Shown here piece by piece: positions 49,201 to 61,115 of a stretch of 64,000 nt of DNA (the stretch's first letter is position 1; each line of letters starts with the position of its first letter). A model generated the notes under the pieces. That model ran no database searches. It had not been told where the DNA came from and saw only the letters and a program-made list of their open reading frames with translations. The DNA is from Pocillopora verrucosa (taxonomy: Eukaryota > Cnidaria > Anthozoa > Scleractinia > Pocilloporidae): NCBI RefSeq assembly GCF_036669915.1, contig NC_089313.1, positions 16,445,075-16,509,074 on the forward strand, in the 5' to 3' direction. Both the position numbers and the translations under genes were made by a program.

Positions 49201-51063
49201 AGTCAAGGTGTTGTTAAGCTTAGTGGGTGCTGAAAATTGGTACCCATAGTGTACCAGTTTGGAAGTAGTTCTCAACAATAGTTTTCCTCCAAGAAAAATG
49301 TTGGGGTGTTGTTCATTCTCCTTCTGTAAATATACTAAATAGCTATACAGTTTTCTTGAACTGAGTACTTTTTGTCAGAAACAGAGTTGGCCAAGTTAGA
49401 TCCGCGGCTCATACAAGTTTTGGCTTACCAGAGGCTACAGCAGCTTCTTACTCAGACCAAGGCAAGTTGAACTCTTCTTATCCTCTACTCTGCTTCATTA
49501 AGACTGGGATATTGACAGTTCTCCCCATTTACTGGGGCCTTGTTTGGTGTTCAGGGCAATATCATGATGGTTCCATCTGCTGCAGTTGTTTCTCAGTCCC
49601 TCCCCTCTCCCCCGATACCACACTATCTGTTCCAGGCCCTCAGGAGTTACCCTTCTCTAAGAGAGAGCTTTGGTGTTGTTGAAGCAATTTCTTTGTCAAC
49701 TGGTTTGTGGTTAAAGCCTCCCTTGCTCAACAGAATCCCTGACAACCCCACTTTTGGTCTTAAGATGCCTTCTGTGACTTTAAATCTTATGTCAAACTTG
49801 TGATTAGTTCTAAATTAAAAAAACCATAACATTGTTTGCCTGTTGTTTGCAGCCCATACCTCCAAGCCCAGTTTCAGCTCGGAAAATTTCCTTCAATGGC
49901 TTAAAAGAAACTATAGTTCTTCCACAACAAGCTGGTATGTAGTTAGTTTGGAAAGTTGTAGGTCTGTTCTTATTTCTTTTAAACTAGCAGTACTTCTCCC
50001 TCTTTACTGTGTGTTTCAAAGGTGTTGTGCCATCTCTTTTTTGGCATAAAGTTTGTACAGTGTTTTTTTTCTCTTTTTAGTTCCTGCTGGCAGATCCATA
50101 GCAGTACTGTGTCCACTGTCAGGGACAGGTCCTGTGTGTCCAATGATTCACAAGTGTCTGTCGTTAGGACAAGGTTAGTGGTTACACTATTACACTAGTT
50201 TTTGTGATTCCATATAATAAAGCACAGAAAAAGGTTAAAAATGAAAAATATTATAAGTTCATTACTTTTCTTCAACTTTTTATTTTTGCCTCACAAAAAA
50301 AATATTTTCAGTGCTTGTAACAGTTTGTTTAAAGTTTCTCTTTGTTTAAAGGTCCAGATATGGATGTTTGTCTCCAGGAATATGGACACTGCAACTTTAT
50401 ATCTGAAAAACATTGCTCTATATTCTATGATGAGGTATGCTCTGATAACCTATATGTTTAAAAAATATCAAGCTGGTTAATTTGAGTTTTTTAATATTTA
50501 TTTTTATCTGGTTATTTATTTAATTATTTGGTACAATGTGTCCATAAGATAATATTCTTCTATCAGTATAAAAAAAGCTGGTGGTTAAAAGTTTTTTGTT
50601 TTGTTTGTTTTTTTCTCCACAGACTTCAAAACAGTATGAACTCATAAATTACAGTGAACACGGAACATATGTAGATAATGTTTTATACTCCTGTGACTTT
50701 TCGGACAAAATCAACAGACATGTTGTTTCATCAAAGGATCTCGATCCTACCAAAGTGAGCAAGAACAAATTGCTTGCTGCTGCGCAAGTGAGGCAGAACA
50801 ATTCAAAGCCAAAAGGATCACGGAGAACTGTGGGACTTGGTGTGCAAAAAATTGTCAAAGCTTGTAACTGCACAACAAGTAGCTCAAATTTGATCGGGGG
50901 CAGTGGTGCAGGATGGGAAGGAACAGCTTTGTTGCATCATGGGAGTTACATAAAGCTTGGTTGTGCACAATTTGTTTTCAGTATCACAAGCCATGCAACA
51001 AAGTTGCCATCAACTTCCAAGGCTTCTAGTTCCAGTGATAAGAAAATTGCTTCATCTCATTGA
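43225..51063 (+). CDS. PHF12: PHD finger protein 12 (Sin3/HDAC-linked chromatin factor)
   Basis: Fifteen exons: 43225-43266, 43368-43549, 45014-45089, 45791-45983, 46239-46359, 46482-46614, 47109-47218, 47306-47369, 47505-47639, 48084-49143, 49379-49461, 49853-49934, 50081-50173, 50352-50434, 50623-51063. They join in frame to 965 residues (human about 1004). Visible: PHD finger 1 at about 51-94 ([17 protein letters not shown], ending GEWLCNEC), a segment [18 protein letters not shown] like the PHF12 MRG15-binding region, PHD finger 2 at about 200-243 ([24 protein letters not shown]), a Ser/Thr/Ala-rich low-complexity middle encoded largely by the 1060-base exon 10, and a C-terminal FHA-like domain ([49 protein letters not shown]). 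In animals PHF12 tethers Sin3B-HDAC and MRG15 to transcribed chromatin in the nucleus. The intron after exon 11 appears to start with GC. Confidence 0.96.
45439..45630 (-). mobile_element. Family A short TIR element (PHF12 intron)
   Basis: Best-formed ends of the family: AACCCTTTAACTCCC at the left and GGGAGTTAAAGGGTT at the right, exact inverted repeats of 15 bp. About 192 bp, between PHF12 exons 3 and 4. Confidence 0.8.
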
Positions 51064-51299
51064 GCCCTGGGTACAATATCACTGTCATTGGCAAAAAAAG
51101 AGATATATATATATTTCACTACTTCCAGCTGCTAAGAGGATTATGGACTTCAAAAGGAAAAAGATAACCAACAAGGAGCCTACGATTTCCTGCCCGGTGT
51201 TGTACTCATTGCTATTGTTCATGAGACAAGCAACAAACAAACAGTATTTTTATACTGTAGGGATGTGCGCACTGCATATTGGAGAAAAGAAAACATGTT

Positions 51300-51305
51300 A
51301 ATAAA
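51300..51305 (+). terminator. Poly(A) signal AATAAA for PHF12
   Basis: AATAAA 237 bases past the PHF12 stop codon. Confidence 0.5.
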
Positions 51306-51686
51306 AGTGTAAATTAGATTTTTTATACACTGACGTCAAAGACTTTTTAGAGAAGCATCGCTAATTTTATTCTTGTATTATTCTATTTAAGACAGGGATG
51401 GACAAAATATTTATTATTTGTACAGTTTATGTCCATCTTTGTCTTGCAACTCACAAGTTAGCTTTTGTGATATCAAGGCATCTCCCACTAAAAAAACGTT
51501 GACTGTAACAATATTGTTAGTAGGTGTAATTAGCTAATTATCAGTTGCAGATAACGTGTGATCTTTGTGCACCCACAAAATGCACACATCTGAGATATGT
51601 ACACATTCACTGAGAATTACATTAAATACCTTAGAGTGTTTATGTGAACATAACATCTCAGCTGTGTCCCATACACATTAGCCTAA

Positions 51687-51785
51687 GTGTAGCCGTATCC
51701 TCCCCCCCGCCAAGGTGAAACGGAGGTGAGACAACCCGCGGAAACCTCGCTTCCGTTTCACCATAGGGGGAGGGTACGGCTACAC
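51687..51785. mobile_element. 99 bp hairpin element
   Basis: Outer ends GTGTAGCCGTA and TACGGCTACAC are exact inverted repeats. Inward lie a C-rich and a G-rich run, then GGTGAAACGGAGGT against ACCTCGCTTCCGTTTCACC with a small mismatch bulge, and a loop of about 20 bases. No coding potential. A miniature inverted-repeat element or a structured intergenic sequence. Confidence 0.7.
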
Positions 51786-52297
51786 GTCGGCTACATACAC
51801 ATTAATTGAAACAAGATCTTGTGTGTTAAGATATATTGATACGATAATTAGAAATTGGATACCAATGTTAGAGCTCTCCTGTGTTTTTCTGAGTTGGTTT
51901 CTAGTTTTCAGAGTTGCCATCTGCGTTATGTTCTTATCGTGTCTCGTTAAAATTGTTGTTGAGGGAGGGGAGGACTGTTAAGTTTGGGTAGTGTTCTTGG
52001 TTGCTAGAGGTCAAGGGTATCTCCTTGTCGGCCAATTACTCGCAGAGGTATCTGTTTATCTGATTGTCCAAAGATAGTTTTGTTCTCATTTTCTCAGCCA
52101 TCTCAAATTCTTGAAAAGTATTTGATTCTCAGAGATGAAATGTCAGTTAAGTCATTCGACTGCGTTTTTCAAGAGAATGGAGCAAAACTCGTGTATGTTA
52201 AGTGAGGATTGCAGAAAATATAATTGGCCAGATTACAAACAGTACATACTCTTAACGGAGAAGGGAGACTACCGCTTGGGAGGCTCGTATCATCGAG

Positions 52298-52777
52298 ATG
52301 TCGGAATCGACACTGTTAAATAGCACCGACCTTCAAGGTCTTCAGGATTTACATCAACGGCTGGGGCAGACAATAGGAGAATTGCAGGAAAGGGAAAAGG
52401 CCAAGGAAGCAAAAGAAGCTCGCAACAGACTCGTGAAACGTTTGATTTCGAGTTTGATATGTTGGCCATGCGCTGGCTGTTGCTTTAAAGAAGGAGGATG
52501 GAAACGACGGGTTTGCTCATTATCCGTCGCTCTGATGTTTTACGGTGTAGTATTTACCGTTCTTGTGGCTACAGGAGGTATCCATTCGTCCCTTACTATT
52601 CTCATTGTCATACCAATATTGGTCACAGCAATCGGTGTACTTGTTGGAGTAGGATTATGTTGGAAAGAGAAGGATTGCTGTAAAAAAACGGGTCGTTGCG
52701 AAACTTCTTCCTCATCTCGTGTCCGTGGGTATTCTTATACTCCTCTAGACCAACCAGAACTCACATCTGTAGCTTAG
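52298..52777 (+). CDS. Unrecognised 159-residue two-TM protein
   Basis: Single exon opening MSESTLLNSTDLQGL. Residues about 15-48 form a charged, probably helical stretch rich in Glu, Lys and Arg. A Cys-rich patch (CWPCAGCC, 55-62) precedes membrane segment 1 at about 73-92 (VALMFYGVVFTVLVATGG); segment 2 follows at about 97-119 (LTILIVIPILVTAIGVLVGV). Then comes CWKEKDCC at about 121-128 and a polar tail with YSYTPLDQPEL. Cys on both sides suggests palmitoylation at the cytosolic face, with both ends in the cytosol. No family is recognised and no function is offered. Composition and length support a real gene; AATAAA at 52901 supports a transcript. Confidence 0.6.
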   Translation: MSESTLLNSTDLQGLQDLHQRLGQTIGELQEREKAKEAKEARNRLVKRLISSLICWPCAGCCFKEGGWKRRVCSLSVALMFYGVVFTVLVATGGIHSSLTILIVIPILVTAIGVLVGVGLCWKEKDCCKKTGRCETSSSSRVRGYSYTPLDQPELTSVA

Positions 52778-52900
52778 GAAAAAGAGTAGTCGGTTATTAA
52801 CCTTGGCACTTTTTAATTGGACGCTAAACTGAGGAATGCAACCTTAAAATAGATTTATGGTTTGGAGAACCACACTACACCCTAACATAAACAAGCCAAG

Positions 52901-52906
52901 AATAAA
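52901..52906 (+). terminator. Poly(A) signal AATAAA
   Basis: AATAAA 124 bases after the stop of the two-TM protein gene; another AATAAA lies at 52943-52948. Confidence 0.4.
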
Positions 52907-53986
52907 AGCGGACACCTACGGGACTCGAGCATTGGTCTGCTTAATAAAGTTTTCTTACATTGCAAAACCGTGGTAATAGTTAAACCACAGCTAGATTACA
53001 GTGAGTGATCAGGAACCTTTCGGATCTGTCATAATATAACGGGCTGGAAGAATCATGCCCGAATGCAAGGCTGCGTTCATTGTTTTAGATAAACTGGATG
53101 GTTAAAGATAAATTTGATCTAGGTCATCTCTGAATCTGGATAACTGAATCATTTTAGGTTTGAATACATCTTGTGAATTACATTCAATCACTTTCTTTGG
53201 ATTAACATTGTCTAAAAAGAAGAAATTGGTTTTTGTTGCGATTTCTCGTTCTAGTAACGAAGGGTCGACACAAAAAGTTCATTATAAATGTGTTAGAACT
53301 CCAATAAACATAAAATCTTTACTGCATACAACAGGAGGGATTTTTTTTCCAAGTCTCTCTCTCTCTCACAGTTAACTAAAGGCTACTTCAAGCAACCGTA
53401 TCCAAACCTCCCATGGGTTTTTTTTTCTACCCCTCCTCTACTATCGCACTACTAGTGAGCTTAGTTTTACGAACTTAACTCCTGGAACAGGTTTGGGAAC
53501 CTACAACCAAAAGTTCAACATATTAGACTACCATCTAAAATGGTTGGTCCCATTCGACAGGCTGTTTCCAGTGTTGGTTATGGTTTGATTTACATTGATG
53601 TAAAAACGAAATGTAACTTTTTTGTCATGAGAGATTAACTCACAGGGACCCAAAGAGATCGAAACAATATGAACCCACTCCTTTCCAGTCCAGTAATGTT
53701 TTGATTCATTCTCTGGCATACATTTAAATCACTGAAATATTAAATAATCAAGAAACAGAAACACCAAATCAAGGGTAGTGTAATTCTACACCACCATAGC
53801 AGAATGGGAGGGGTGGGAGGGTTAATTAATGCCCACAGTCAGGCATAACCCATGAAAAGAGGCACTGGCTCTCTTTAGTACCATACAAAAAGGAATCTTG
53901 TGGATTGAGTCTTTCCCCTTTCAAAACTTCCCAAGTAGGCATTTATCATGTTCCCAACAATAAAAACAGAGAATTTTGTTTAAATT

Positions 53987-53992
53987 TTTATT
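53987..53992 (-). terminator. Poly(A) signal AATAAA for UNC119
   Basis: Read on the minus strand, AATAAA downstream of the UNC119 stop codon; it would give a 3' untranslated region of about 570 bases. Confidence 0.35.
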
Positions 53993-54546
53993 GTCATCAT
54001 CCATACCCAATGGGCTTACATCAGGGGGTTGTACAAAAATCTCCTCAAGCTACATAAATATAAGCCACATGTTGCAAATCTGACTTACTCAGACCAGCTC
54101 TATTTTATTGATGTTGCATGCACAGGTGTTCACTATCTTTTGTACAAAATGTAGACAATTTACCAGGGAAAATAAGACCCCCTCCCCCCCCTACAACAAC
54201 AACTTTGTATGATGGAACAAAGCTCTGACATTTTTGGTACAAAAACAAGCATCTACCTCCTGTCTATCATTTCATATATTCCAGCAATAATCATTTCCAA
54301 TTTCTTTCTACAACAATGTATAAAGTAATTCCAATGCAAGACCTATGATCACCAAACTGGTAACTAAGTCTTGACATAACACCAAATCTTCCTAAAGGAA
54401 TACATACAAGATGTATGGAAAATCTGGGGTGATCTTGATGTTGAGTTTAGACAGATGATATTAAATCGTAAGAAAGTATTTAATCTTGTCTCTAAATGTT
54501 TGTCTGCATGTCACTGTACACATTGTAAGGATTACACTTGGAAGGG

Positions 54547-56954
54547 CTACCCATCATATGCATAATCGGCTTTATTATGCATGATAAGTTTACCATCCAC
54601 AAAGTAGAAGCTGTCTGACTTAGTCTCAAATGGGTGGTTTACCATTTCTTGCACTGCAAACAAAATTTGACAAATCAGTATTCATCTCACTAATCAAAAA
54701 TTCCCTTATCTACAACAACAATGTATGCTATTACCAACTTGTCTCTTAAGTAGTCAGACAATATCTGTAAACAGACTCCTGTTCCCAGCCACATGAACAC
54801 CATTTTCAAACTCTCATAAGTGGAGTCATCATTCTTTAACCCTTTCCCCTAATGTAAAGCTAATTCACCAACCCAATGATCATACAATTCTCTCATGGCT
54901 TGTCCTAAGAATTTGGTATCAAAGTCTTTCTTTTTAGTAAAGGAATAAAAGTGGACAGTTTCTGGTTGGACAGTGACAGGTAGCATACTTTTACACATAT
55001 TTTTTTTCTTTTTTTTCTGTCATCTTAAACTGCACAAAAAAACTTAGTTTATACCTAAAATCCTTGAGCATAAAAAGATTTAGAATGGTTTTTGGAAACA
55101 AAACAAAACCAGTATCAATTTTATGGTTATTTACAGTGCTTTCACTGCAACTTTATCTACTTGATTTTATTATTTTTATGATATACCCTTATTTGGGATA
55201 TCCTATTAATGGTCTTTCTTTGTACAGGGAGGTGAATATATCAGTGTTTTTATCATCTGATGTATAACAAATTTCACATCAACAATGCAAATGTTATTCA
55301 GTCTTAAGGGGTTAAATTTCTCACTGCAATAAAAATTATTTAATAGCTTCTTAACTTATCTTTAATGGTAAGATCATCAATATTTTTCTGCCTTTCTGTT
55401 TTTGTACTGTCCCAAATAGAGAAAATACCACAGAACACAAAGGAAAGTTCTATCCCTTACCGCTGCTTCTCTAGGGTATAAATTATTTGATCGTGATTAA
55501 TTTATACTTAACATGATATTGATTAAGTTGTAGATTCAAGATATCATCTAGACAACAACTTAATGTTAACATGATAATTTAAAAACAACCAAAAGATATT
55601 TCCCGATAGAGGAACAAGATGTTTTAAAAATCTTAAACTTCGCTCGCACTTCATGCAAAAAAAACTATTATTTAATAAGTATAAAAGTCAAAACATCGAG
55701 ATAAGCGTAAAAAGTGTATGTGATGTCTGGCACGTCAGTGCTAGTTCCGCTGAATGAGGAAAACGATAAATCAAGCTTAAAAATATCTCAAAGACAACGG
55801 AGATATTGAGGTTAAAATGGCGAATGAGTAATTGTGCGGTTGAAACACAAGCAATTCTTCCAATTTGCCGAGTTCCCGTGTCAATTAGATTTTGGGAGGT
55901 ACTACGACTCTAATTGAAAAGAAACATTCTAAACAAGAGAAACAAATAATCAGTTGAGTACTGACCTTCATCAATATCTAACGGTGGAAATTCGTAGATG
56001 TGTTCGCATGTATTCTTGCTATTTGGGATGCAAAATCCAAACTCAAAATCGAAGTTTTTTAACAGTCGATCTCTGAAGTAGTGCCGTTCTATCATACGAA
56101 AATTGTTGACGGGTTTGTCTCCTACGGTAAATTCGACTCTGAAAAAGAAAACATTGGATCCAAATTAGCAATGAGTCAGAACACAATTCGTGCAATCTAA
56201 AAATTATGGATTAGTAATTTTCAATAGAGAGACAACAACATGTCGATCTGAACATGCAATAGACAATTATGTTATACGTGCAACGAAGCTTATGGATACT
56301 ATTAGTAAAAGTGTATCGGTCATCGATCAGTTGGAAATATAGGTAAGGTATTGGTACTAATTGAATTTATTAAAGCAGACAAAAGTCTACATCCAATAAA
56401 AGTAAAACTTACGTGGCTCCTACTGTTGTTAACTTCAGAAACTCTGGAGTAAACTTGTATCTTACGAAGCGACCGGCGTTAGGATCATCATCGTTGTCAA
56501 TAATTTCGTCGTCGATGTTATCAGGTTTAGCTATCTCAAAAAGAACAGTCCCTGTTTCCATATCGCGAATTTTAAACCTGGTAAAATCGATGCTGTATAT
56601 ATTTGCACCAGGTTCGCAGAGGTAATCTGTAAATAACAGAGAGCAAGGAGAAGTACTTAGCACACAAACGACAATGAAGTTTCAAATCAGCAAAAAAATT
56701 CTTGCTCAGCATCCTTCGCTACAGTTTGGTAATTTGCGAGAGGATTGCTTTGGCTGCAAAATATAAACCACCTTCAACTTACTTTCCGTGCATTTTGTCA
56801 ACTTCAGTACATCGTCCGGTGTTACGGTGTCCTTTTTAAGCAATTCTTCTTCAGTTATTGTCTTTTTCGCCTTCGACTGCCTTGCCAAAAATCCACCGCC
56901 TTTCTTCTTTGCTCGACCTGTATCCTCGTTCGAGTTGGAGGATCTTCCACTCAT
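54547..56954 (-). CDS. UNC119: UNC119 lipid-binding chaperone
   Basis: Four exons in transcript order: 56783-56954, 56413-56626, 55966-56138, 54547-54653. They join in frame to 221 residues (human UNC119 is 240). An N-terminal Lys/Ser-rich tail of about 45 residues precedes the PDE-delta-like beta-sandwich. Visible: [85 protein letters not shown], and [10 protein letters not shown] at the end, all in family order. UNC119 proteins hold the myristoylated N-termini of cargo such as G-alpha subunits and ciliary proteins and release them by Arl2/3. The start (MSGRSS) is the second in-frame ATG-type codon of the open frame and gives a tail like that of relatives. UNC119 and UNC119B are not distinguished. 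Confidence 0.95.
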
Positions 56955-58784
56955 GATTATCAACAAAAGAAGATGTAAACTCTAGCAATAGCTTAGACAG
57001 TCCACTACGTTTGCTACGTGACTACGATGGGAAAGGGAAAACAAGGGACTCCGATGAAGACACGACCGACCAAGCGAAATGGCAAGGGAGCGATAATGCA
57101 CTGTTCTTGGTCAGCAGCATCTGTTACCATGTAAACAGCGACGCAATAAACACAAGAAAGAGCGAGTTTTTGCTCGCTGCTCGACACGTCTCTTGTGTAT
57201 GCGTCTCTTGTGTTTGCTTGTTTTTAATGACAGAATGGGAAAGAATGGCATAGTGTTTCTGTTTTTCTGTGGGAACAAGATACCTGTTTATCTTATTTCT
57301 ACGGTAGAATGTAATTAATCAGGAACAAATCAAGTATGCGTACGGCTGACACCGGAAACGGAAAGGTCACTTTTTTTGTGAGTGACTCAGCGATTACCTT
57401 TCCGTGTATTTTTTTGTGGTTACTGCCTCCTACAGGAGGCGAAGTCACATATGTCGTCGAAATGGTTGAGTGAGTGTAACAATAAAATTCCGATCTTGAA
57501 TCAATTTTGACCCGATGTTTCCCGGTGCTACTTATTGTTTGTATCTCACGGTGGTTCGACATTCGCACTCGATACACAGTTGAGTTATTTCCTTTTGTGA
57601 TTTCTGGCTTATGGCCACTAGTAAATATGTTTTCAGTTCTCGCTGTGACACTACGGAAGACAGCAGAAGACAGTAAACATCTCATGATCATTTCAGGATT
57701 GTGCGCGATTGAAATTAAATCAAAACTTTTTCTTGCAGAAATATCTTATTGCATGTGATATTATGATCTGCACATTAAGGAAGCTTTGGGGACTTTTTTT
57801 TTCTCTGAAAAGAGAACACTTTTCTGTTTGAATTAGCGAATTACGCCGAAAAAGAGTCGCTAAATTTGCGAAGCGAGTAAGCCACAAAGTACGATACCTT
57901 GGGTTGTTTCACAGAGTGATGGAACGGAGGAACGGTGGGTTACTGGAACGACGTAATGTCTTAGACGCGGGATGCCTTTTTTTAATGAAATAAAACATCA
58001 AAAAATAAGAAAATTATGTATATTAAGAAGCGAAATTAAAAGAAGCATAGGTAATCACTGTTGGAGCCCAGAGCCCAAGGGAACCATGAGACTTTTGAGC
58101 TAACCCCTTAAATTATCATCATATTACAATTGTTATCATTATTATAATAGTTAATATCTTTATTTGTTGCCATTTAATTATTGGTTGGATATATATTAGA
58201 CAACATATTTTTTAATCATCTTTATCATGAGGAACAGGGTACTCATAAATGTGTGGGATGCGGCAGGTGTTCTGTCTTCCATATGAAACAAATATTCTGC
58301 AACACTACCTTCTAGCGCCACTATATAACCTCTAGTTCTTTTCAGTGCTATAAAAATTGTGTTATAACAAGTAGCCACATGGAGTCTTTGATTGTCTATT
58401 TTTGTTATTTTGCTATTTGTGTTGAGGCACAAATTTAAATATTAGAAAATTTACGTCGTAGTTAATTTTGCAGTTTGCTTAGTATTCAATGTTTGCTCTA
58501 TATGGTTTTACGATGGTAATTTTGTTCAGGTGTTACAACTGTCTTCCATCGCGTGGAATCAAATGGAATTGAAAGGAGGTTTCATGACCATTTCTGGAGA
58601 ACAATTGGAGAAAACTGATAATTAATAATAATCAGTAACATTAGTTCCTTAAGATGTCATCAAAACGATAACAGTTATTAATCCTCTTACTTAAACACTC
58701 TCACGGAGCTAAACGATTTATATATGATTTACATATATCGCTGTTCTACTCTGTGAATGAAGGAGAAGTTCAGGCTCATTTCTT

Positions 58785-58955
58785 GACCCTTTACACCCTA
58801 ACATCAGTATGCATATTCTCCATACTGTTCTCTATACATTTCCAAAGCTACTGGAAAGGAGAATTTGTTTTAAGACAATCAAGAGCTTCTTTGGTTGGTT
58901 GCTCCACGGGTGATATTGTAGGGAAAAATTACATGTAGATACCAGTAAAAGAGTA
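58785..58955 (+). mobile_element. Family B short element
   Basis: Opens GACCCTTTACACCCTAACAT, then CAGTATGCATATTCTCCATA, CTGTTCTCTATACATTTCC, and ACGGGTGATATTGTAGGG. It has lost part of the interior relative to the 40515 copy. A family D piece with CGAAACGTCAGCTTTA follows immediately. Confidence 0.65.
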
Positions 58956-58957
58956 AA

Positions 58958-59030
58958 CTGCGAACGGTCGAAACGTCAGCTTTAGCAGTTCTTCACGGTG
59001 GAACAATTTACATTATCAACTCAATTGATA
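58958..59030. repeat. Family D fragment
   Basis: CGAAACGTCAGCTTTAGC, then CACGGTGGAACAATTTACAT, matching one arm of the 61470-61659 palindrome with divergence. No inverted partner is present. Confidence 0.5.
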
Positions 59031-61115
59031 AAACCAACGATGTTCTTCAAAGAACAGCAATATATAATAAGATTTTAAAAGAGAGGGAACCTACTCGACA
59101 TTTTTTCATCTTGAGCTCAAAATTTAATTTATCGACACTACCAATTCAAACTCTTTCATCTTAGAGAACTTCTTAAAAATCAAGAAATTTAATGGAAATT
59201 TCCGCAGTTACTGAGTCATTACTCTCACGTAATGTTGACAGAAAACGAGAAAAAAAGTTTGTTATTAATCAACCATATACTCTTATCTAATAACCGAAAT
59301 GTTTTTTAATTTTCTGTGGGTGTACCGTTCGCTGAGAGAAAGAAATCTGTAAGGGCTTGTATTTTGTCGCTGTTCTTAGTTACAACATATACAAAGAAAC
59401 GCTTACATACTGTAGACTTCAAGGAAGCGAAGACGTCATATAAAGCTGGTCATAAGTTATCAACTATAAGAATTCGTAAAATAAGGTTTCACTACTTCTC
59501 TTTGATTTTTGTCATGCTGCATCGGTTTTTGGAAAATAACATTATATCTAAACAAAACAAAAAAAAATTACGCCTTGAACAAATACGTACATCCAAAAGT
59601 TGGCGGGAAATGATGCCGCGCCATGCCACGGAGCAGTCAGATTGCGCGCGAGACACGTTCAAGCTCTCCCTTTCAAATACTAATCTTTGAAACTTATCGT
59701 GTTCTCAAGAGTCTTCGTTTCTTTGGGTTACGAGTCGCATACTCGGTGCACGCAGTCTCTGTTAGCCAAGGGAACACTTCGAATTTTCAATGGCAAAGTC
59801 CCTCGTAATACTTAATTCAATTGGCTTCGGAGACAACATTGGCTGAACTTTAGCTTTGTCGCAAAGTAACAGAGTTGTCAAAACGTTTCTCCACCTGGAT
59901 GGTGGATTTAACACTGGTAAGCAAGTAAATTTAAACGGAAATGTTCCTTAGCCAAATTAACAAATGACAAATAAGGTGAATAACATAATCAAAGACGTTT
60001 CGTAAATGGATCGACAAAGGTTTTAATGTTCTTTCCTGGTGTCTTTTTGTTGAATGTTGAAGCTAGCTACAAGTTAATAAAATTTCAACGTTTTATACAA
60101 AGTTATAGGAAACTTAATCAAAGTTTCCCAAGACACCACAGGTGTTTCGCTTATGTTTGTCACAAACTTAAACTAGCAGACTTCACTCATACAATATTCA
60201 CGTTGTCACTAAGATGGCAGTGAGAGCCTTTGAACAGGCTCACGCCTGGGGGTCGATACAAAACAGAAATAGCGAAGGCCGAAGAAAAAAACTAGTCAAT
60301 TGCGCCACTGTTTACAGGTTCTGACAAATAATCACAAGAGGCACCGAAAGAAAAAAAAAACAAAAAACAAAAGGAATCAAAAACAAACACACAGGCAGCT
60401 CTTTTGAGCAGGCAGACTTATAGAATATTAAAATTAAATTACTTCTTCCATATAAGAACCTGTTTCTTTTTTCCAAGCGAAATGGGTTCTCACATTTCAG
60501 GACATTAAATGCTAAATTAGAAAATGCAGCTTCCTAATCCACTAGGTTCTTGTTTGTGGGTGTTTACTGTACTACAAATATGTCTACCCGCTTCCCTTTC
60601 TCCTAAAATATGGCTAACGCAGTCTCTTGCAATCTCTCCTTTTACGTATGAAACAAGAGGACGAATCAAAGAAACTGGCATTAGAGTGCACTTCGATAGT
60701 GTAAGACAAAGCAAAGTAATCACAATAGCAGATGAGAGGACAGAAAGCATCCCAGGGGGCCTTTCTGAGCCAAGTCAAGATTTCAAATACACAAAGTTTT
60801 TAAAAAGCACGAGCAGAACTTCCACTTTCATTTGTTTCAGCACGTTCTTAGTCATCTTCCTCCTTATTTAAGTAGGATCTCTCAAGTTTCAAGCAACTCG
60901 CATGTAACCTTAATGTTCTGGTTATTTTCAGATTCTCTTTAGATTCCCGAAAACGAGAGAGATCTATAAATAACTAACAGAAATTACCACAAAAAATGAG
61001 GCGTGAAATAAGAAAGAGAATGGTAGCGTGACCATCTTGACGTACAAGAAATATAAGTAAAATAGTACAGTTAATTGTTAGTAAACGTGGGACTAAATTA
61101 GCCCCACTCCTTGCT

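Larger units (their letters stand above)
51064..52297. other. Intergenic between PHF12 and the two-TM gene
   Basis: Contains the PHF12 3' region, a 99 bp hairpin element at 51687-51785 and the presumptive upstream region of the gene at 52298. No further gene recognised. Confidence 0.6.
52778..54546. other. Intergenic between convergent genes
   Basis: No gene recognised. Both neighbours end here, so it probably consists mostly of 3' untranslated sequence. On the minus strand AATAAA at 53987-53992 lies about 555 bases after the UNC119 stop. Confidence 0.55.
56955..61115. other. Intergenic between UNC119 and PRPF19
   Basis: No family recognised. Notable pieces: a 35-codon open frame opening MGKGKQGTPMKTRPTKRNGK at 57027 (plus) directly upstream of UNC119 and divergent from it, a family B element at 58785-58955, a family D piece at about 58958-59030, and open frames at 57299-57691 (minus), 59316-59690 (plus) and 60524-60871 (plus) that resemble nothing known. 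Confidence 0.5.

Noticed and set aside
49462-49470. Nearby GT donor (GGCAA|GTTGAA) for PHF12 exon 11
   Set aside because: Using it shifts the next exon out of the frame that matches PHF12; the GC donor keeps it.
53528-53719. 63-codon minus-strand open frame
   Set aside because: No family likeness; it lies in the probable 3' region between two convergent genes.
57299-57691. 130-codon minus-strand open frame
   Set aside because: Resembles no family, no splice partner was found, and composition is not gene-like.
60524-60871. 115-codon plus-strand open frame with hydrophobic ends
   Set aside because: The hydrophobic start and end hint at a secreted or anchored protein, but no family or exon context supports it, and the opposite strand is equally open.
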